A stretch of DNA of 64,000 nucleotides, taken from the NCBI GenBank assembly GCA_045562555.1, contig JBJKVO010000015.1, positions 124,001-188,000 of the forward strand. Reading direction: 5' to 3'. The notes under the pieces were generated by a model that was given only the letters and a program-made list of their open reading frames with translations, had not been told where the DNA came from and did no database searches. This DNA is from UBA2588 sp002339805. GTDB lineage: Bacteria > Chloroflexota > Dehalococcoidia > Lucifugimonadales > UBA3495. Of this stretch, positions 26,423-35,730 are shown one piece after another (within the stretch, counting starts at the first letter, position 1; each line of letters begins with the position of its first letter). A program made the position numbers and the translations under genes.

Positions 26423-26992
26423 TTATTTTAATGTGATCTCTGAAACCATTCCTCCAGCAGCATGACCAGGGAACGTGCAAATAACCACAAGATTCCCTGA
26501 TGCAGGGGTCGTCATTGTTAAACTGTCAGTTTCCCCGGGCTTAACTAGCTTTGTATAAGCCAAAACTCTCGAGTCGGAAGGCTTTATCCACTCATTGTCA
26601 GGTCCTGCAGCTATAGCATCAGCCAAAACAGCATCTTTATCACTAGCATCCACAACTACCCAGTTATGCTCCAGACCCACAGACTCATTCTTGAAAATCA
26701 CATTGATATCAGCGTTTTTAGGCAAAGAAATTACGTCAGAATTGTATTTCAGCGTGTCTCCTAAAGAACTTACTGCCAAGTTGCCTAGCTCATCAGCTGC
26801 TAATTCTCCAGCAGCAGTAACAGCAAGAGTTGAAGTTGGAGCGACGTAATCGCTTGTTTCTACGGGCGCAGCAACTGACTCATTACTTGCAGGAGAGGAC
26901 ATTTTGCTGCTTTGCTCCGAATCCGTTCCTCCGCATGCAATTAAAACTCCCACTGCCATCAAAAAGGTCGCCATTATCAATTTTACTTTCAT
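26423..26992 (-). CDS. Cupredoxin-domain (blue copper) lipoprotein
   Basis: A 189-residue secreted lipoprotein. The signal peptide ends in a lipobox VLIAC20, followed by a Ser/Thr-rich linker of about 30 residues and then a plastocyanin/azurin-like domain (about 57-189). The type 1 copper ligands are visible: His109 (LEHNW), Cys172 (VICTF), His177 (PGH) and Met182 (GGM). It probably carries electrons at the outer face of the membrane, with an unknown partner. A consensus promoter lies upstream, and the gene appears to be a single-gene unit. Confidence 0.9.
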   Translation of the reverse strand: MKVKLIMATFLMAVGVLIACGGTDSEQSSKMSSPASNESVAAPVETSDYVAPTSTLAVTAAGELAADELGNLAVSSLGDTLKYNSDVISLPKNADINVIFKNESVGLEHNWVVVDASDKDAVLADAIAAGPDNEWIKPSDSRVLAYTKLVKPGETDSLTMTTPASGNLVVICTFPGHAAGGMVSEITLK

Positions 26993-27036
26993 TAAACTTA
27001 ATCTCCATTATCATTTTAGAATATAGTATATGTATT

Positions 27037-27066
27037 ATTATATTACATTAGCCGATACTATTTCAA
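27037..27066 (-). promoter_or_regulatory. Promoter of the cupredoxin gene
   Basis: On the minus strand TTGAAA (complement of 27061-27066), an 18-base spacer and a perfect TATAAT (complement of 27037-27042) lie 45-74 bases before the cupredoxin ATG. Confidence 0.6.
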
Positions 27067-27096
27067 CGCGTTATTAAGTTTTAATGTTATCGGGTT

Positions 27097-27534
27097 TTAC
27101 CTTATAACATCCCAGCTTAAATTGCCTTTCACTACTGAATATTCAGAATGGTCACCGCCATATACGATTCGAATTGCTGTTCGTTGGTTGCTTATCGCCC
27201 ATTGATAAGTTCTAGATACCTCTTGTCCCGGAATTATGTTGGATTCCAAGCCTTTTTGTGCGCTGGCACTTCCATCATTCAAGTATAAGAAGAAATACCC
27301 TTCTTTAATAATTTTATTATTAGTCGTATTCCTTAATTTATAGTCTATATTTACATTGGAACCTATCTGGGAGAGTGATATAACTTCGACAACCACCCCA
27401 GTATGCTTATCCGCATATGAATATCCTCCTCCTTGCATATTGGATGGAACAGAAGTGTAGGCGGGGGTAGGCGTCGGTGTAATTGTTGCAGGTACAGAAA
27501 TTATTTGGGGAGGATATATTATTGTTGGTATCAC
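27097..27534 (-). CDS. C-terminal part of a frameshifted lipoprotein (beta-sandwich domain)
   Basis: This frame encodes a P/T-rich linker (PATITPTPTPAY) and then a roughly 100-residue beta-rich domain (VVVEVISLSQIGSNVNIDY through GNLSWDV) similar in style to DUF4352/immunoglobulin-like lipoprotein domains. It has no signal peptide. The same frame stays open upstream to 27654 and encodes a Ser/Pro/Thr-rich linker (TKPYGSKPDIPSES and onward), which would join it naturally to the lipoprotein N-terminus at 27531-27875. I read the two as one gene broken by a one-base shift. The alternative is two coupled genes with a GTGA overlap at 27531-27534. Confidence 0.55.
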   Translation of the reverse strand: MIPTIIYPPQIISVPATITPTPTPAYTSVPSNMQGGGYSYADKHTGVVVEVISLSQIGSNVNIDYKLRNTTNNKIIKEGYFFLYLNDGSASAQKGLESNIIPGQEVSRTYQWAISNQRTAIRIVYGGDHSEYSVVKGNLSWDVIR

Positions 27535-27875
27535 AAATGAGGATGTACCGGACGCAGGACTTTTTGATAATGGCTCTGCTTCGGTTTTTGTGATTGCAAT
27601 AGATTCTGAAGGAATATCAGGCTTACTTCCGTAGGGTTTTGTTGGTAAATTTGATTATGGCTATCCAATGCCTCCAATGTTTGTTCATTAATAACTGCAG
27701 ACAGTGTAGAAGTCTTGTCTTGAGCTTCTTTAATCAATTTATCCAGCTGAGTAATAGTTGCACTAACATCAGCTGATGTAATAGATGCCACATCAGTTGA
27801 ATTTCCAACCTGATTTGAATTACAGCTTATAATCAAGCAGATTAACAACGAGACCATACATATTTTTGTTTTCAT
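27531..27875 (-). CDS. N-terminal part of a frameshifted lipoprotein
   Basis: Begins with a clear lipoprotein signal (lipobox IISC18) and continues with a Ser/Thr stretch, the motif ADVSATI at 35-41 and a helical segment rich in Lys, Gln and Glu. The last 40 or so residues (from NPTEV onward) look unlike any linker and probably arise from reading out of frame after the shift; the other frame there gives a typical P/S-rich linker. The same D-[IV]-x-A-T-[IL] motif occurs at the same distance from the lipid Cys in the lipoproteins at 45066 and 46196. Confidence 0.55.
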   Translation of the reverse strand: MKTKICMVSLLICLIISCNSNQVGNSTDVASITSADVSATITQLDKLIKEAQDKTSTLSAVINEQTLEALDSHNQIYQQNPTEVSLIFLQNLLQSQKPKQSHYQKVLRPVHPHL

Positions 27876-27924
27876 AAGTGTATTATTTCATCTAATTGCG
27901 CATTGCTGCCATTAGATAGTGGCA

Positions 27925-28854
27925 CTACTCTAGATTTGTATACAATTTGGTGTTAAATAATCCTTGAAATAATTGGGGGTTAATCACTTCAGCAAAATTT
28001 TCAAGAACCTCAATAAATCGAGGACCATGCCTGCTCGGCACCTGGCCATCAAAAAGGTAAACCTGGCCATTCCGTACTGCATTAATATCGTTGAAATGAC
28101 TAATTCCCGAAAAAGCAGATCTGCTGGCTTCTTTTACCTCATCCATTGGGAATGCACAAGGCATAGAGAATATTATATCGGGATCATACTTAAGTACTTC
28201 TTCCCAGGAAACTTCTCTACTTTTTCCATTTTTTTCAGCTAATTCCTCACGTCCTCCAGCCATTTCAATCAATTCTGGAATCCATTGTCCAGTATTTCGA
28301 AGCGGATCCAACCAGTCTATGCAAAATGTTCTAGGAGCTTTTAAATCGCTTGCTTGAGCGAGCTTATCAATCACAAAATTCATCCGGCTTCGTATGGAAT
28401 TTACCAGTTTTTCTCCTGACCCTTTCACATTACATACTTCAGCAATTTTAATAATATTTTCTAAAATATCGTCCACTCCTGCAGGCTTCAAAGACACTAT
28501 TTGAGGTTCGTAATCCAATATTTCTGTAGTTACATCACAAACTGCGCCATATTCGACTGCACATACATAGCATAGTTCTTGAGTTAAAATAATGTCTGGA
28601 GACAATTGCCTCAGTAAATCTGCATCAACTATTTGAGTTGCAATCTTTCGTTCTCTGTTCGATTTAATCACTTTATCTATAGCTTGACTTGAAAGGCCTA
28701 CCATCTCAGACGATCGCTTAGTCACAACTAAAGCATCACTATCAATAAGAGATACTGGATAATCACAAACATGGGATATCCCTACCAACTGATCTTCCAG
28801 GCCTAAAGAACAAACTATTTCCGTTGCACTAGGTAGTAAGGAACATATTTTCAT
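27925..28854 (-). CDS. BtuF-like cobalamin/metal-chelate-binding protein without signal peptide
   Basis: A 309-residue class III periplasmic-binding-protein fold. The N-terminal PSATEIVCSLGLEDQLVG, LSPDIILTQELCYVCAV, DWLDPLRNTGQWIPELIEMAGG and YDPDIIFSMPCAF are typical of the BtuF/FecB-like cobalamin-binding group. It starts right at the domain and lacks a signal peptide or lipobox, unlike transport BtuF. I use the ATG at 28854 (GAGAGG upstream); a GTG two codons earlier overlaps that site. No ABC permease or ATPase is adjacent. It could be a cytosolic corrinoid-binding or sensing protein. Divergent from folD. Confidence 0.78.
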   Translation of the reverse strand: MKICSLLPSATEIVCSLGLEDQLVGISHVCDYPVSLIDSDALVVTKRSSEMVGLSSQAIDKVIKSNRERKIATQIVDADLLRQLSPDIILTQELCYVCAVEYGAVCDVTTEILDYEPQIVSLKPAGVDDILENIIKIAEVCNVKGSGEKLVNSIRSRMNFVIDKLAQASDLKAPRTFCIDWLDPLRNTGQWIPELIEMAGGREELAEKNGKSREVSWEEVLKYDPDIIFSMPCAFPMDEVKEASRSAFSGISHFNDINAVRNGQVYLFDGQVPSRHGPRFIEVLENFAEVINPQLFQGLFNTKLYTNLE

Positions 28855-28925
28855 TTTCACCTCTCATGTAAAAAACAAATTTACAATTAGAATCGAATTG
28901 ATAAAATAACCTAAGAGGATACTTT

Positions 28926-29822
28926 ATGGCGATTATATTAGATGGTAACGACCTTTCACAAGAAATCAGATCAGAACTCAAGCTTGAGTTGAACAAACTC
29001 CTAGCTAACAAAAGATCTCCCAAACTTTCAGTAATCCTAGTTGGAGACGACCCGGCCTCATCCGTGTACGTAAGGAATAAAGAGAAAGCATGCAGCGATG
29101 TGGGAATTATCACAGAAACATTCAACCTGGAGTCCACATCAAGTGAACAGGAACTAATACAATTAGTGCACTCATTAAATACCAATCCAAATGTCGACGG
29201 GATTCTAGTTCAACTCCCGTTGCCAGACCATATCAATGAAATTCAAGTCATCAACTCGATTAACCCCTCCAAAGACGTAGACGGGATTCATCCTTTCAAC
29301 TTAGGACAGTTGGTACAAGGCAATCCTATTTTTGTACCCTGTACCCCTTTAGGAATCCAGCAAATTCTTATCCGGAATAACATTGAAATTAGTGGTAAGC
29401 GAGTAGTTATATGTGGCCGAAGCAATATAGTAGGGAAACCGATAGCTAACTTACTACTTCAAAGAGGCAATGGAGCAGATGCCACTGTAACCATATGCCA
29501 TTCTAGAACCCGGGAACTCGCCAGCATCATTGCAGAAGCAGACATACTTATAGCTGCTATGGGTCAACCGAACTTCATCACCGGAAACATGGTTAAGCCT
29601 CAATCAACCATAATCGATGTTGGCATCAATCGTATGGATGATCCAACTCGGAAACGTGGGTATAGACTTGTGGGAGATGTAGACTATGCCTCAGTAGTAG
29701 ACAAAGTGTTTGCAATTACTCCTGTTCCAGGCGGAGTCGGCCCGATGACTATTACTATGTTGCTGAATAACACCATAAAGTCATGGATCAGGACCAATAA
29801 TTTATCGGGAAATACCGCTTGA
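28926..29822 (+). CDS. folD: Bifunctional methylene-THF dehydrogenase/methenyl-THF cyclohydrolase
   Basis: One-carbon enzyme interconverting 5,10-methylene- and 10-formyl-tetrahydrofolate. It is 298 residues. The catalytic pair Tyr48/Lys52 lies in SVYVRNK; GILVQLPLP, DVDGIHPFN, the Rossmann block GRSNIVGKP and PVPGGVGPMT follow. Cytosolic. Its stop overlaps the TTG start of queA (TTGA). Confidence 0.95.
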   Translation: MAIILDGNDLSQEIRSELKLELNKLLANKRSPKLSVILVGDDPASSVYVRNKEKACSDVGIITETFNLESTSSEQELIQLVHSLNTNPNVDGILVQLPLPDHINEIQVINSINPSKDVDGIHPFNLGQLVQGNPIFVPCTPLGIQQILIRNNIEISGKRVVICGRSNIVGKPIANLLLQRGNGADATVTICHSRTRELASIIAEADILIAAMGQPNFITGNMVKPQSTIIDVGINRMDDPTRKRGYRLVGDVDYASVVDKVFAITPVPGGVGPMTITMLLNNTIKSWIRTNNLSGNTA

Positions 29823-30871
29823 AAAATTATCGGAAACCAATACTAACAGAAGATTATAATTATGACTTACCTGAAAGCCTGATAGCTCAAAATCCTATCG
29901 AGCCTAGAGATAGTTCAAAGTTAATGCTAGTGGATCGCAATACTGGCAAAATCCAACATTCAATATTTTCAGAATTACCAAATATTTTAGAACCATCAGA
30001 TCTTCTGGTCCTCAATGATTCAAAAGTTATTCCGGCCAGATTAAAAGGTTTTAAAATGGGAACTAATGCCAAAGTGGAATTGCTTCTACTAAAGAAATTA
30101 GCTAACGGGTATTGGCATTCACTGAGTAAACCAGGAAAACGATTAAAGAAGGACGATATCATAAATTTGACTGATGGCATTTCTTCAGTAGAAGCAAAAA
30201 TCATAGACACAAACCCCGACGGGAGTAAAATCATCACCCTTGAAAATGAATTGTTAGCTATGACTATAGGAGAATTACCTCTTCCTCCGTACATCAAGCA
30301 CAACACAGAACCAACAGATAGGTATCAAACAGTGTATTCAACAAATTTAGGAAGTGTTGCTGCACCGACAGCCGGACTCCACTTTACTGAAAACCTTTTC
30401 CATAACCTCAAAGAACGGGGTATTAAATCCGCTTTTACAACCCTTCATATAGGACTGGACACATTTAAACCCATACAAGAAGATGATGCTCGAAATCATA
30501 TAATCCACAAAGAATTCATTACCACCGATCCTGATAGTGTTAATGAGATCAACAAAGCATTATCCGAGCAAAGAAGAATAATATGCGTTGGGACAACCAG
30601 TGTTAGGGTATTGGAATTTTTAGCTAACAGATCAAATAGTGATCCTGTACAAATAGAACACTACAGCGGAGATAATGATCTCTTTATTTTACCTGGATAT
30701 AAGTTCAAAGCTATTAGTGGCATGATAACTAATTTTCACTTACCCAAGTCAACACTGTTAATGATGATATCGTCTTTCTCAAGCAAATCTATAATCTTAA
30801 ATGCCTATGAAGAAGCAAAGCAGCATGAATATAGATTTTACAGCTATGGGGATGCTATGCTGATTCTGTGA
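29819..30871 (+). CDS. queA: S-adenosylmethionine:tRNA ribosyltransferase-isomerase
   Basis: Adds the cyclopentene epoxide precursor to preQ1 in tRNA during queuosine synthesis, using SAM as ribosyl donor. It is 350 residues. Blocks YDLPESLIAQNPIEPRD, SLVLND-type LLVLNDSKVIPARLKG, SVAAPTAGLHFT, LHIGLDTF and MITNFHLPKSTLLM are diagnostic. The start is TTG, overlapping the folD stop by 4 bases. It converges on the VOC gene with a 2-base gap. Confidence 0.93.
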   Translation: MKNYRKPILTEDYNYDLPESLIAQNPIEPRDSSKLMLVDRNTGKIQHSIFSELPNILEPSDLLVLNDSKVIPARLKGFKMGTNAKVELLLLKKLANGYWHSLSKPGKRLKKDDIINLTDGISSVEAKIIDTNPDGSKIITLENELLAMTIGELPLPPYIKHNTEPTDRYQTVYSTNLGSVAAPTAGLHFTENLFHNLKERGIKSAFTTLHIGLDTFKPIQEDDARNHIIHKEFITTDPDSVNEINKALSEQRRIICVGTTSVRVLEFLANRSNSDPVQIEHYSGDNDLFILPGYKFKAISGMITNFHLPKSTLLMMISSFSSKSIILNAYEEAKQHEYRFYSYGDAMLIL

Positions 30872-30873
30872 CT

Positions 30874-31245
30874 CTAAGTCTCTTTTGGAAATTCAAGAAG
30901 CTGAAGAACGTTCCCATCAGGATCTTTTAAAGTCGCAACCATTCCTCCCCAACTTTCTTTCTCAGGAATTCTAATAAATTCCACCCCCAACGAATTCAAC
31001 CTGTCGTGCCAATAATGTATATCTTCTACTGACAAATGTAACATAACCCTTAGAGGATCTTTTGCTGGGCCTTTTATTTCACTATGCTCACCTATATTAA
31101 GGCGAAAAATACCAAATTCAAACGAAACAAAACTCGGCCTGTAAGAATGTACCGGCAATTGCAATGTATCTCTATAAAAAGAGACCATTTCTGTCATATT
31201 ATCAGTCCAAATTACGACACCTACAACACCAGTTATATTCTTCAA
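30874..31245 (-). CDS. VOC-family (glyoxalase/bleomycin-resistance fold) protein
   Basis: A 123-residue single VOC domain pair of beta-alpha-beta-beta-beta modules: VIWTDNMTEMVSFYRDTLQL at the start and KDPDGNVLQLLEF at the end, with possible metal residues His69 or so (MLHLSV) and Glu in LLEF. Substrate unknown; the family includes glyoxalases, dioxygenases and antibiotic-binding proteins. It lies 12 bases after the Fur-family gene on the same strand, so it is probably co-expressed with that regulator. Confidence 0.8.
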   Translation of the reverse strand: MKNITGVVGVVIWTDNMTEMVSFYRDTLQLPVHSYRPSFVSFEFGIFRLNIGEHSEIKGPAKDPLRVMLHLSVEDIHYWHDRLNSLGVEFIRIPEKESWGGMVATLKDPDGNVLQLLEFPKET

Positions 31246-31257
31246 AATCTAAATATC

Positions 31258-31686
31258 TTAGTTAGCTTTAGGCATGCATTTGATGCATTCCCCATAAAGA
31301 TCCATCCGTTGCCAGGCAATTTCAAAATTTTGGGTATCTTTCACTTCTACTAATAAATCTCTAACAAGAGATTCCGCTTGATGGGAGTCCTTTATCTCTC
31401 CGCATACAGTGCAAACTAAATTTAAATGGGGGTTTAAATTCGACTCATATCTTGAATATTGGTCAAAAGGTAGTTCTTGAATCAAGCCACGTTTGACGAG
31501 CACATTGATGGTAGAATAGATTGTATTCAATGTCAGGGAAGGAAAATGATCCTTAACTCTCTCATGAATTTGCTGAACAGATGGGTGATCAGTGGAATTC
31601 ACAAGGACTTCAGCAATAGCCAATCTTTGTGGAGTAATTTTAATCCCTTGGGACTTCATAAGCTGGTGTAAATCATTTGATAACAT
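31258..31686 (-). CDS. Fur/PerR-family transcriptional regulator
   Basis: A 142-residue Fur-family repressor. The N-terminal winged helix contains KITPQRLAIAEVL and SLTLNTIYSTINVLVKRGLI. The dimerisation domain has a structural zinc site of two Cys pairs (Cys92/Cys95 in VCTVCGE and Cys134/Cys137 in GECIKC). The PerR-like layout and the TIYSTIN helix suggest a peroxide or metal sensor, but Fur versus PerR cannot be settled. Divergent from lysS and upstream of a VOC gene in the same operon. Confidence 0.87.
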   Translation of the reverse strand: MLSNDLHQLMKSQGIKITPQRLAIAEVLVNSTDHPSVQQIHERVKDHFPSLTLNTIYSTINVLVKRGLIQELPFDQYSRYESNLNPHLNLVCTVCGEIKDSHQAESLVRDLLVEVKDTQNFEIAWQRMDLYGECIKCMPKAN

Positions 31687-31760
31687 ATATCATTAAGGAC
31701 CTTGATCCAAACAGGTTAACCCTATTATAACAGGAGCATTAATTAATTTAATTCGTTTAT

Positions 31761-33251
31761 ATGCAGTATCACGACAATAGTTTAATAAATAGTAGGCTAA
31801 TAAAACTAAATAAGATTAAAGACTTAGGCATTGATCCATATCCTGCGAGATATTCACGCACATCTGATATATCCACAGCTATCGATGATTTTGTGAGCCT
31901 AGAATCTGAGTCTTCAAGCCCGCAAAACAACGAAAAATCAGTGACGCTAGCGGGAAGAATTATAGCCATACGAGGCATGGGAAAAGCAAAGTTCATAGAC
32001 ATCCGAGATTACAGTGAAACAATTCAAGTTTTGTTCAGATCTAATGTATTAGGAGAATCATTCGAACTGCTAGAGCATCTCGATATTGGAGATTTTATAG
32101 GGTCTACAGGTCATGTAATGAGGACCAGAACAGGTCAAATTACGTTACACGGTGATGACTTTACTATACTGTGCAAGGGAATAAGGCCTCTTCCAGAAAA
32201 ATTCCATGGTCTCAGAGACACAGAAACCAGATATAGGCAAAGATACCTGGATTTGATAGCTAATGAAGAGGTTATAAAAACCTTTACAAATCGTAGCAAA
32301 ATGCTGACTGCCCTTAGAGAATTCATGAATGAACGGGGATTTATAGAAGTTGAAACTCCTGTATTGGTCCCAATACCTGCAGGGGCACATGCAAAACCCT
32401 TTGTCACGTTTCATAATGCTTTAGACGAAAATTTATATTTACGGATAGCTACTGAATTATATTTGAAACGACTAATTATTGGTGGTTTTGACAAAGTCTA
32501 CGAAATTGGGCGAGTGTTTCGTAATGAAGGAGTAGATCAAAATCACAATCCTGAATTCACACTTTTAGAAAGCTATGAATCATATGCTGACTACAATGAT
32601 GTTATGGAAATGGTCGAATCATTAGTCCATTCTATAGCATTAAAAATCAATGGGAGGTCTGAAATCACATGGGGAGAGCATAAAATAGACCTCAGCCCCC
32701 CATGGCCTCGCCTGTCCCTGCGCGAAGAATTGTTAAATAAAGCGGGAATCAACATAGACGACTATCCTGATGATGAAAGCCTAACCAATAAAGCAAGAAC
32801 TTTAGGGGTAGACGTATCTGATTTAGAAAACCGAGGAAGGCTGATCGACAAGCTACTAGGTGATTTCATAGAGCCGCATTTAATCCAGCCGACTTTTATA
32901 ATCGATTATCCTGAAGTTATGTCCCCGTTAGCCAAATCCCACCCGTCGAAACCGGGTTATGTTGAACGTTTTGAAGCGTACATTGCAGGAATGGAAATTG
33001 CGAATTCTTACTCTGAATTAAACGACCCTGTTATTCAGAGAACTCGACTAGAAGGACAGGAAGAAATACGTGACATGTATGGGGATGATGAACTTGATAG
33101 GCTAGACGAAGACTTTTTAACAGCTATAGAATTGGGTATGCCTCCTACAGGAGGACTGGGCATGGGCATCGATAGGTTGGTGATGTTAATCACCCAAGAA
33201 ACAAGCATCAGAGATGCAATCATTTTCCCCCACATGCGAACACTTAAATAA
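31761..33251 (+). CDS. lysS: Lysyl-tRNA synthetase, class II
   Basis: Charges tRNA-Lys. It is 496 residues: an N-terminal OB-fold anticodon-binding domain (VTLAGRIIAIRGMGKAKF region) and the class II catalytic core with motif 2 FRNEGVDQNHNPEFT and motif 3 GGLGMGIDRLVML. The start at 31761 has no clear ribosome site, so translation may rely on a very short leader. serS follows 12 bases later. Confidence 0.95.
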   Translation: MQYHDNSLINSRLIKLNKIKDLGIDPYPARYSRTSDISTAIDDFVSLESESSSPQNNEKSVTLAGRIIAIRGMGKAKFIDIRDYSETIQVLFRSNVLGESFELLEHLDIGDFIGSTGHVMRTRTGQITLHGDDFTILCKGIRPLPEKFHGLRDTETRYRQRYLDLIANEEVIKTFTNRSKMLTALREFMNERGFIEVETPVLVPIPAGAHAKPFVTFHNALDENLYLRIATELYLKRLIIGGFDKVYEIGRVFRNEGVDQNHNPEFTLLESYESYADYNDVMEMVESLVHSIALKINGRSEITWGEHKIDLSPPWPRLSLREELLNKAGINIDDYPDDESLTNKARTLGVDVSDLENRGRLIDKLLGDFIEPHLIQPTFIIDYPEVMSPLAKSHPSKPGYVERFEAYIAGMEIANSYSELNDPVIQRTRLEGQEEIRDMYGDDELDRLDEDFLTAIELGMPPTGGLGMGIDRLVMLITQETSIRDAIIFPHMRTLK

Positions 33252-33263
33252 CGGGACAAAATT

Positions 33264-34535
33264 ATGATTTCTATAGACTTACTAAGAAATAATCCACAAA
33301 TAGTAATAGATGCTTTATCTAAACGAGGAGAAGAAAACAATTTAGAAGACATCCTATCCTACGATGAAAAACGAAGATCCCATATCATCGAAAACGATGA
33401 ACTCAAACACCACAGAAACGAGGTAAGTAAAAATATTGGCCAACGCAGATCCCGAGGAGAAGACGTTGATGAATCTGAAATGGAAGTGATGAAAACAGTA
33501 GGAGAAAAAATTGCGTCTTTAGACAATGATATTAAAGAATTGGAAATCACTATAAATGATTTATTAAGTAGAATCCCTAATTTGCCTGATTCTGAGGTCC
33601 CTGTTGGTCAGGATGAGAATGACAACCCAATAATTAGGCAACAAGGAGAAATTCCCTCGTATGATTTTGAATTACAGCCTCACTGGGATATAGGAGAAAG
33701 ACTAGATATAATCGATCTCCCCCGAGGAGCCAAATTATCAGGCAGTAGGTTTTACTCACTTAAAGGATTAGGTTCTAAACTAGAAAGAGCCTTGATTGCC
33801 TGGATGCTAGACTATCACACAGATAAACATGGCTACACAGAAGTAAGTGTCCCGTATATGGTCCGACAGGACATAATTTTTGGTTCTGGTAATCTTCCTA
33901 AATTCGGAGATAATTTATACCACGACAATGAAGATGATTTATGGCTAATCCCGACCGCAGAAGTCCCAATTACAGGTCTTCACAAAGACGAAATTCTAGA
34001 AGCTATAGATCTTCCTAAATACTATGTAGCTCATACACCTTGTTTCAGACGAGAACAAGCTGCCGCAGGGAGAGATACTAGAGGAATAAAAAGAGTACAT
34101 CAATTCCACAAAGTAGAGATGTACAAGATTGTTGACCCCGCAACCTCAAACTCTGAACTGGATAGCTTATTGAATGATGCAGAAGACATCTGCAAAGAAC
34201 TTGGACTACCCTATAGAATAGTGCAATTATGCACTGGAGATATATCGTTTGTATCCGCAAAATCGTTTGATATCGAAGTATGGGCAGCAGGCTGCGAAGA
34301 ATGGCTTGAAGTAAGCACCTGCTCAAATTGTACCGACTTTCAAGCTAGAAGAACTAGTCTAAGATATAAACCAGACGCAAAATCTAGGCCACAATTCGTT
34401 CACACTTTAAACGGTTCTGGCCTGGCAATACCCAGAATAATGATAGCCATATTAGAAAATTACCAACAAGAAAACGGATCGATAAAAATCCCTGAGGTCC
34501 TAATACCATACACTGGATTTGACTCAATATCTTGA
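33264..34535 (+). CDS. serS: Seryl-tRNA synthetase
   Basis: Charges tRNA-Ser; a tRNA-Ser(UGA) gene lies further along this window. It is 423 residues: an N-terminal long helical arm (about 30-105), then the catalytic core with TAEVP, FRREQAAAGRDTRG, HQFHKVEM, STCSNCTDFQARR and the C-terminal NGSGLAIPRIMIAILE. Probably an operon with lysS. It converges on the flavin oxidoreductase gene with only 2 bases between stops. Confidence 0.96.
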   Translation: MISIDLLRNNPQIVIDALSKRGEENNLEDILSYDEKRRSHIIENDELKHHRNEVSKNIGQRRSRGEDVDESEMEVMKTVGEKIASLDNDIKELEITINDLLSRIPNLPDSEVPVGQDENDNPIIRQQGEIPSYDFELQPHWDIGERLDIIDLPRGAKLSGSRFYSLKGLGSKLERALIAWMLDYHTDKHGYTEVSVPYMVRQDIIFGSGNLPKFGDNLYHDNEDDLWLIPTAEVPITGLHKDEILEAIDLPKYYVAHTPCFRREQAAAGRDTRGIKRVHQFHKVEMYKIVDPATSNSELDSLLNDAEDICKELGLPYRIVQLCTGDISFVSAKSFDIEVWAAGCEEWLEVSTCSNCTDFQARRTSLRYKPDAKSRPQFVHTLNGSGLAIPRIMIAILENYQQENGSIKIPEVLIPYTGFDSIS

Positions 34536-34537
34536 TA

Positions 34538-35605
34538 TTACAGAGCTCTCAAATACTGGTCAGCGATATCTGCTTGACCATCTAATACTTTCTGAGCATG
34601 TATAGGCCAATATGGATTCCGTAGTAATTCTCTACCTAACAATACGACGTCCGCTTGATTATTAGCTATAATTTCTTCTGCCTGTTCAGGCTGAGTGATC
34701 AGTCCTACTGCACCAGTTAAAATATCTACGTTAGATTTTATTGCCTCAGCATATTGTACCTGGTATCCAGGGAATAATTTCATTTCCTGACTATGACTGT
34801 TGCCTCCAGAAGAACAGTCTATCAAATCTACTCCTTCTTCTTTGGCTAAATAAGCAAATTCTATAGAATCATCTAAGTCCCATCCATTTTGAACATGTTC
34901 AGAACAAGATATTCGTACGAATAAAGGCATGCTATCTGGAATCACTTTCCGTACTTTATTAATGATTTCCAGCGGCAATCTGACCCTGTTTGTAAAGCTC
35001 CCTCCAAAATCATCTTCCCTTTTATTGGATGTTTGAGACATAAATTCATTTATTAAATACCCATGCGCAAAATGTAATTCGATTACTTTTATACCTGATT
35101 GCACCGCTAATTCAGCAGATTTAACAAATTTATCAACAATCTGGTTAATCTCATCTAGTTGCAAACTTTTGGGGATACCGCAAGTGTCATCATATGGAAT
35201 TGCACTAGGTCCCACAATATCCCATCCTCCTTGTTCAGAATTTATGTATCCTCCTCCTTTCCAAGGCTTATCATGAGATGCTTTTCTTCCCGCATGAGCA
35301 AGCTGTATAGATGAGACCGCACCAGATTTTGATATAAATTCAACAGTTGATCTCAGATTATCTGACTGTACCGAATCCCAAAGCCCTGTATCCCACGGAG
35401 TAATCCTACCTCTAGGTTCAACAGCACTTGCTTCTATCATTACTAATCCAGAACCTCCTATAGCTCTGGTTCCCAAATGAACTTTATGCCAATCCGAGAT
35501 AATTCCCTCTTCCTCCTCACAAGAATATTGACACATCGGGGATACAAAAACTCTATTCTTGATAGTTTCTCCCCGTATTACAATTGGAGAAAACAAATAA
35601 CTCAT
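34538..35605 (-). CDS. Old-yellow-enzyme family NADPH dehydrogenase (YqjM/NamA type)
   Basis: A 355-residue FMN ene-reductase. The short-type signature SPMCQYS, with the Cys that tunes the flavin, is followed by QLAHAGRKA, the substrate histidine pair region ELHFAHGYL, FLSQTSN-like FMSQTSNKREDDFGG and VLLGRELLRNPYWP. It reduces activated C=C bonds such as enones or nitro compounds. Cytosolic. No close functional partner is nearby. Confidence 0.9.
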   Translation of the reverse strand: MSYLFSPIVIRGETIKNRVFVSPMCQYSCEEEEGIISDWHKVHLGTRAIGGSGLVMIEASAVEPRGRITPWDTGLWDSVQSDNLRSTVEFISKSGAVSSIQLAHAGRKASHDKPWKGGGYINSEQGGWDIVGPSAIPYDDTCGIPKSLQLDEINQIVDKFVKSAELAVQSGIKVIELHFAHGYLINEFMSQTSNKREDDFGGSFTNRVRLPLEIINKVRKVIPDSMPLFVRISCSEHVQNGWDLDDSIEFAYLAKEEGVDLIDCSSGGNSHSQEMKLFPGYQVQYAEAIKSNVDILTGAVGLITQPEQAEEIIANNQADVVLLGRELLRNPYWPIHAQKVLDGQADIADQYLRAL

Positions 35606-35730
35606 AGCAACTCCCGCCTAATTCTTCTTACAAATTTTATTGTTTATGATAAAAATAGTTCATGCCTATTAAACTATAAGTTTAATTAATCCTTGCTTAA
35701 GGTTCAATCAACACTAATATAGGAATTATC

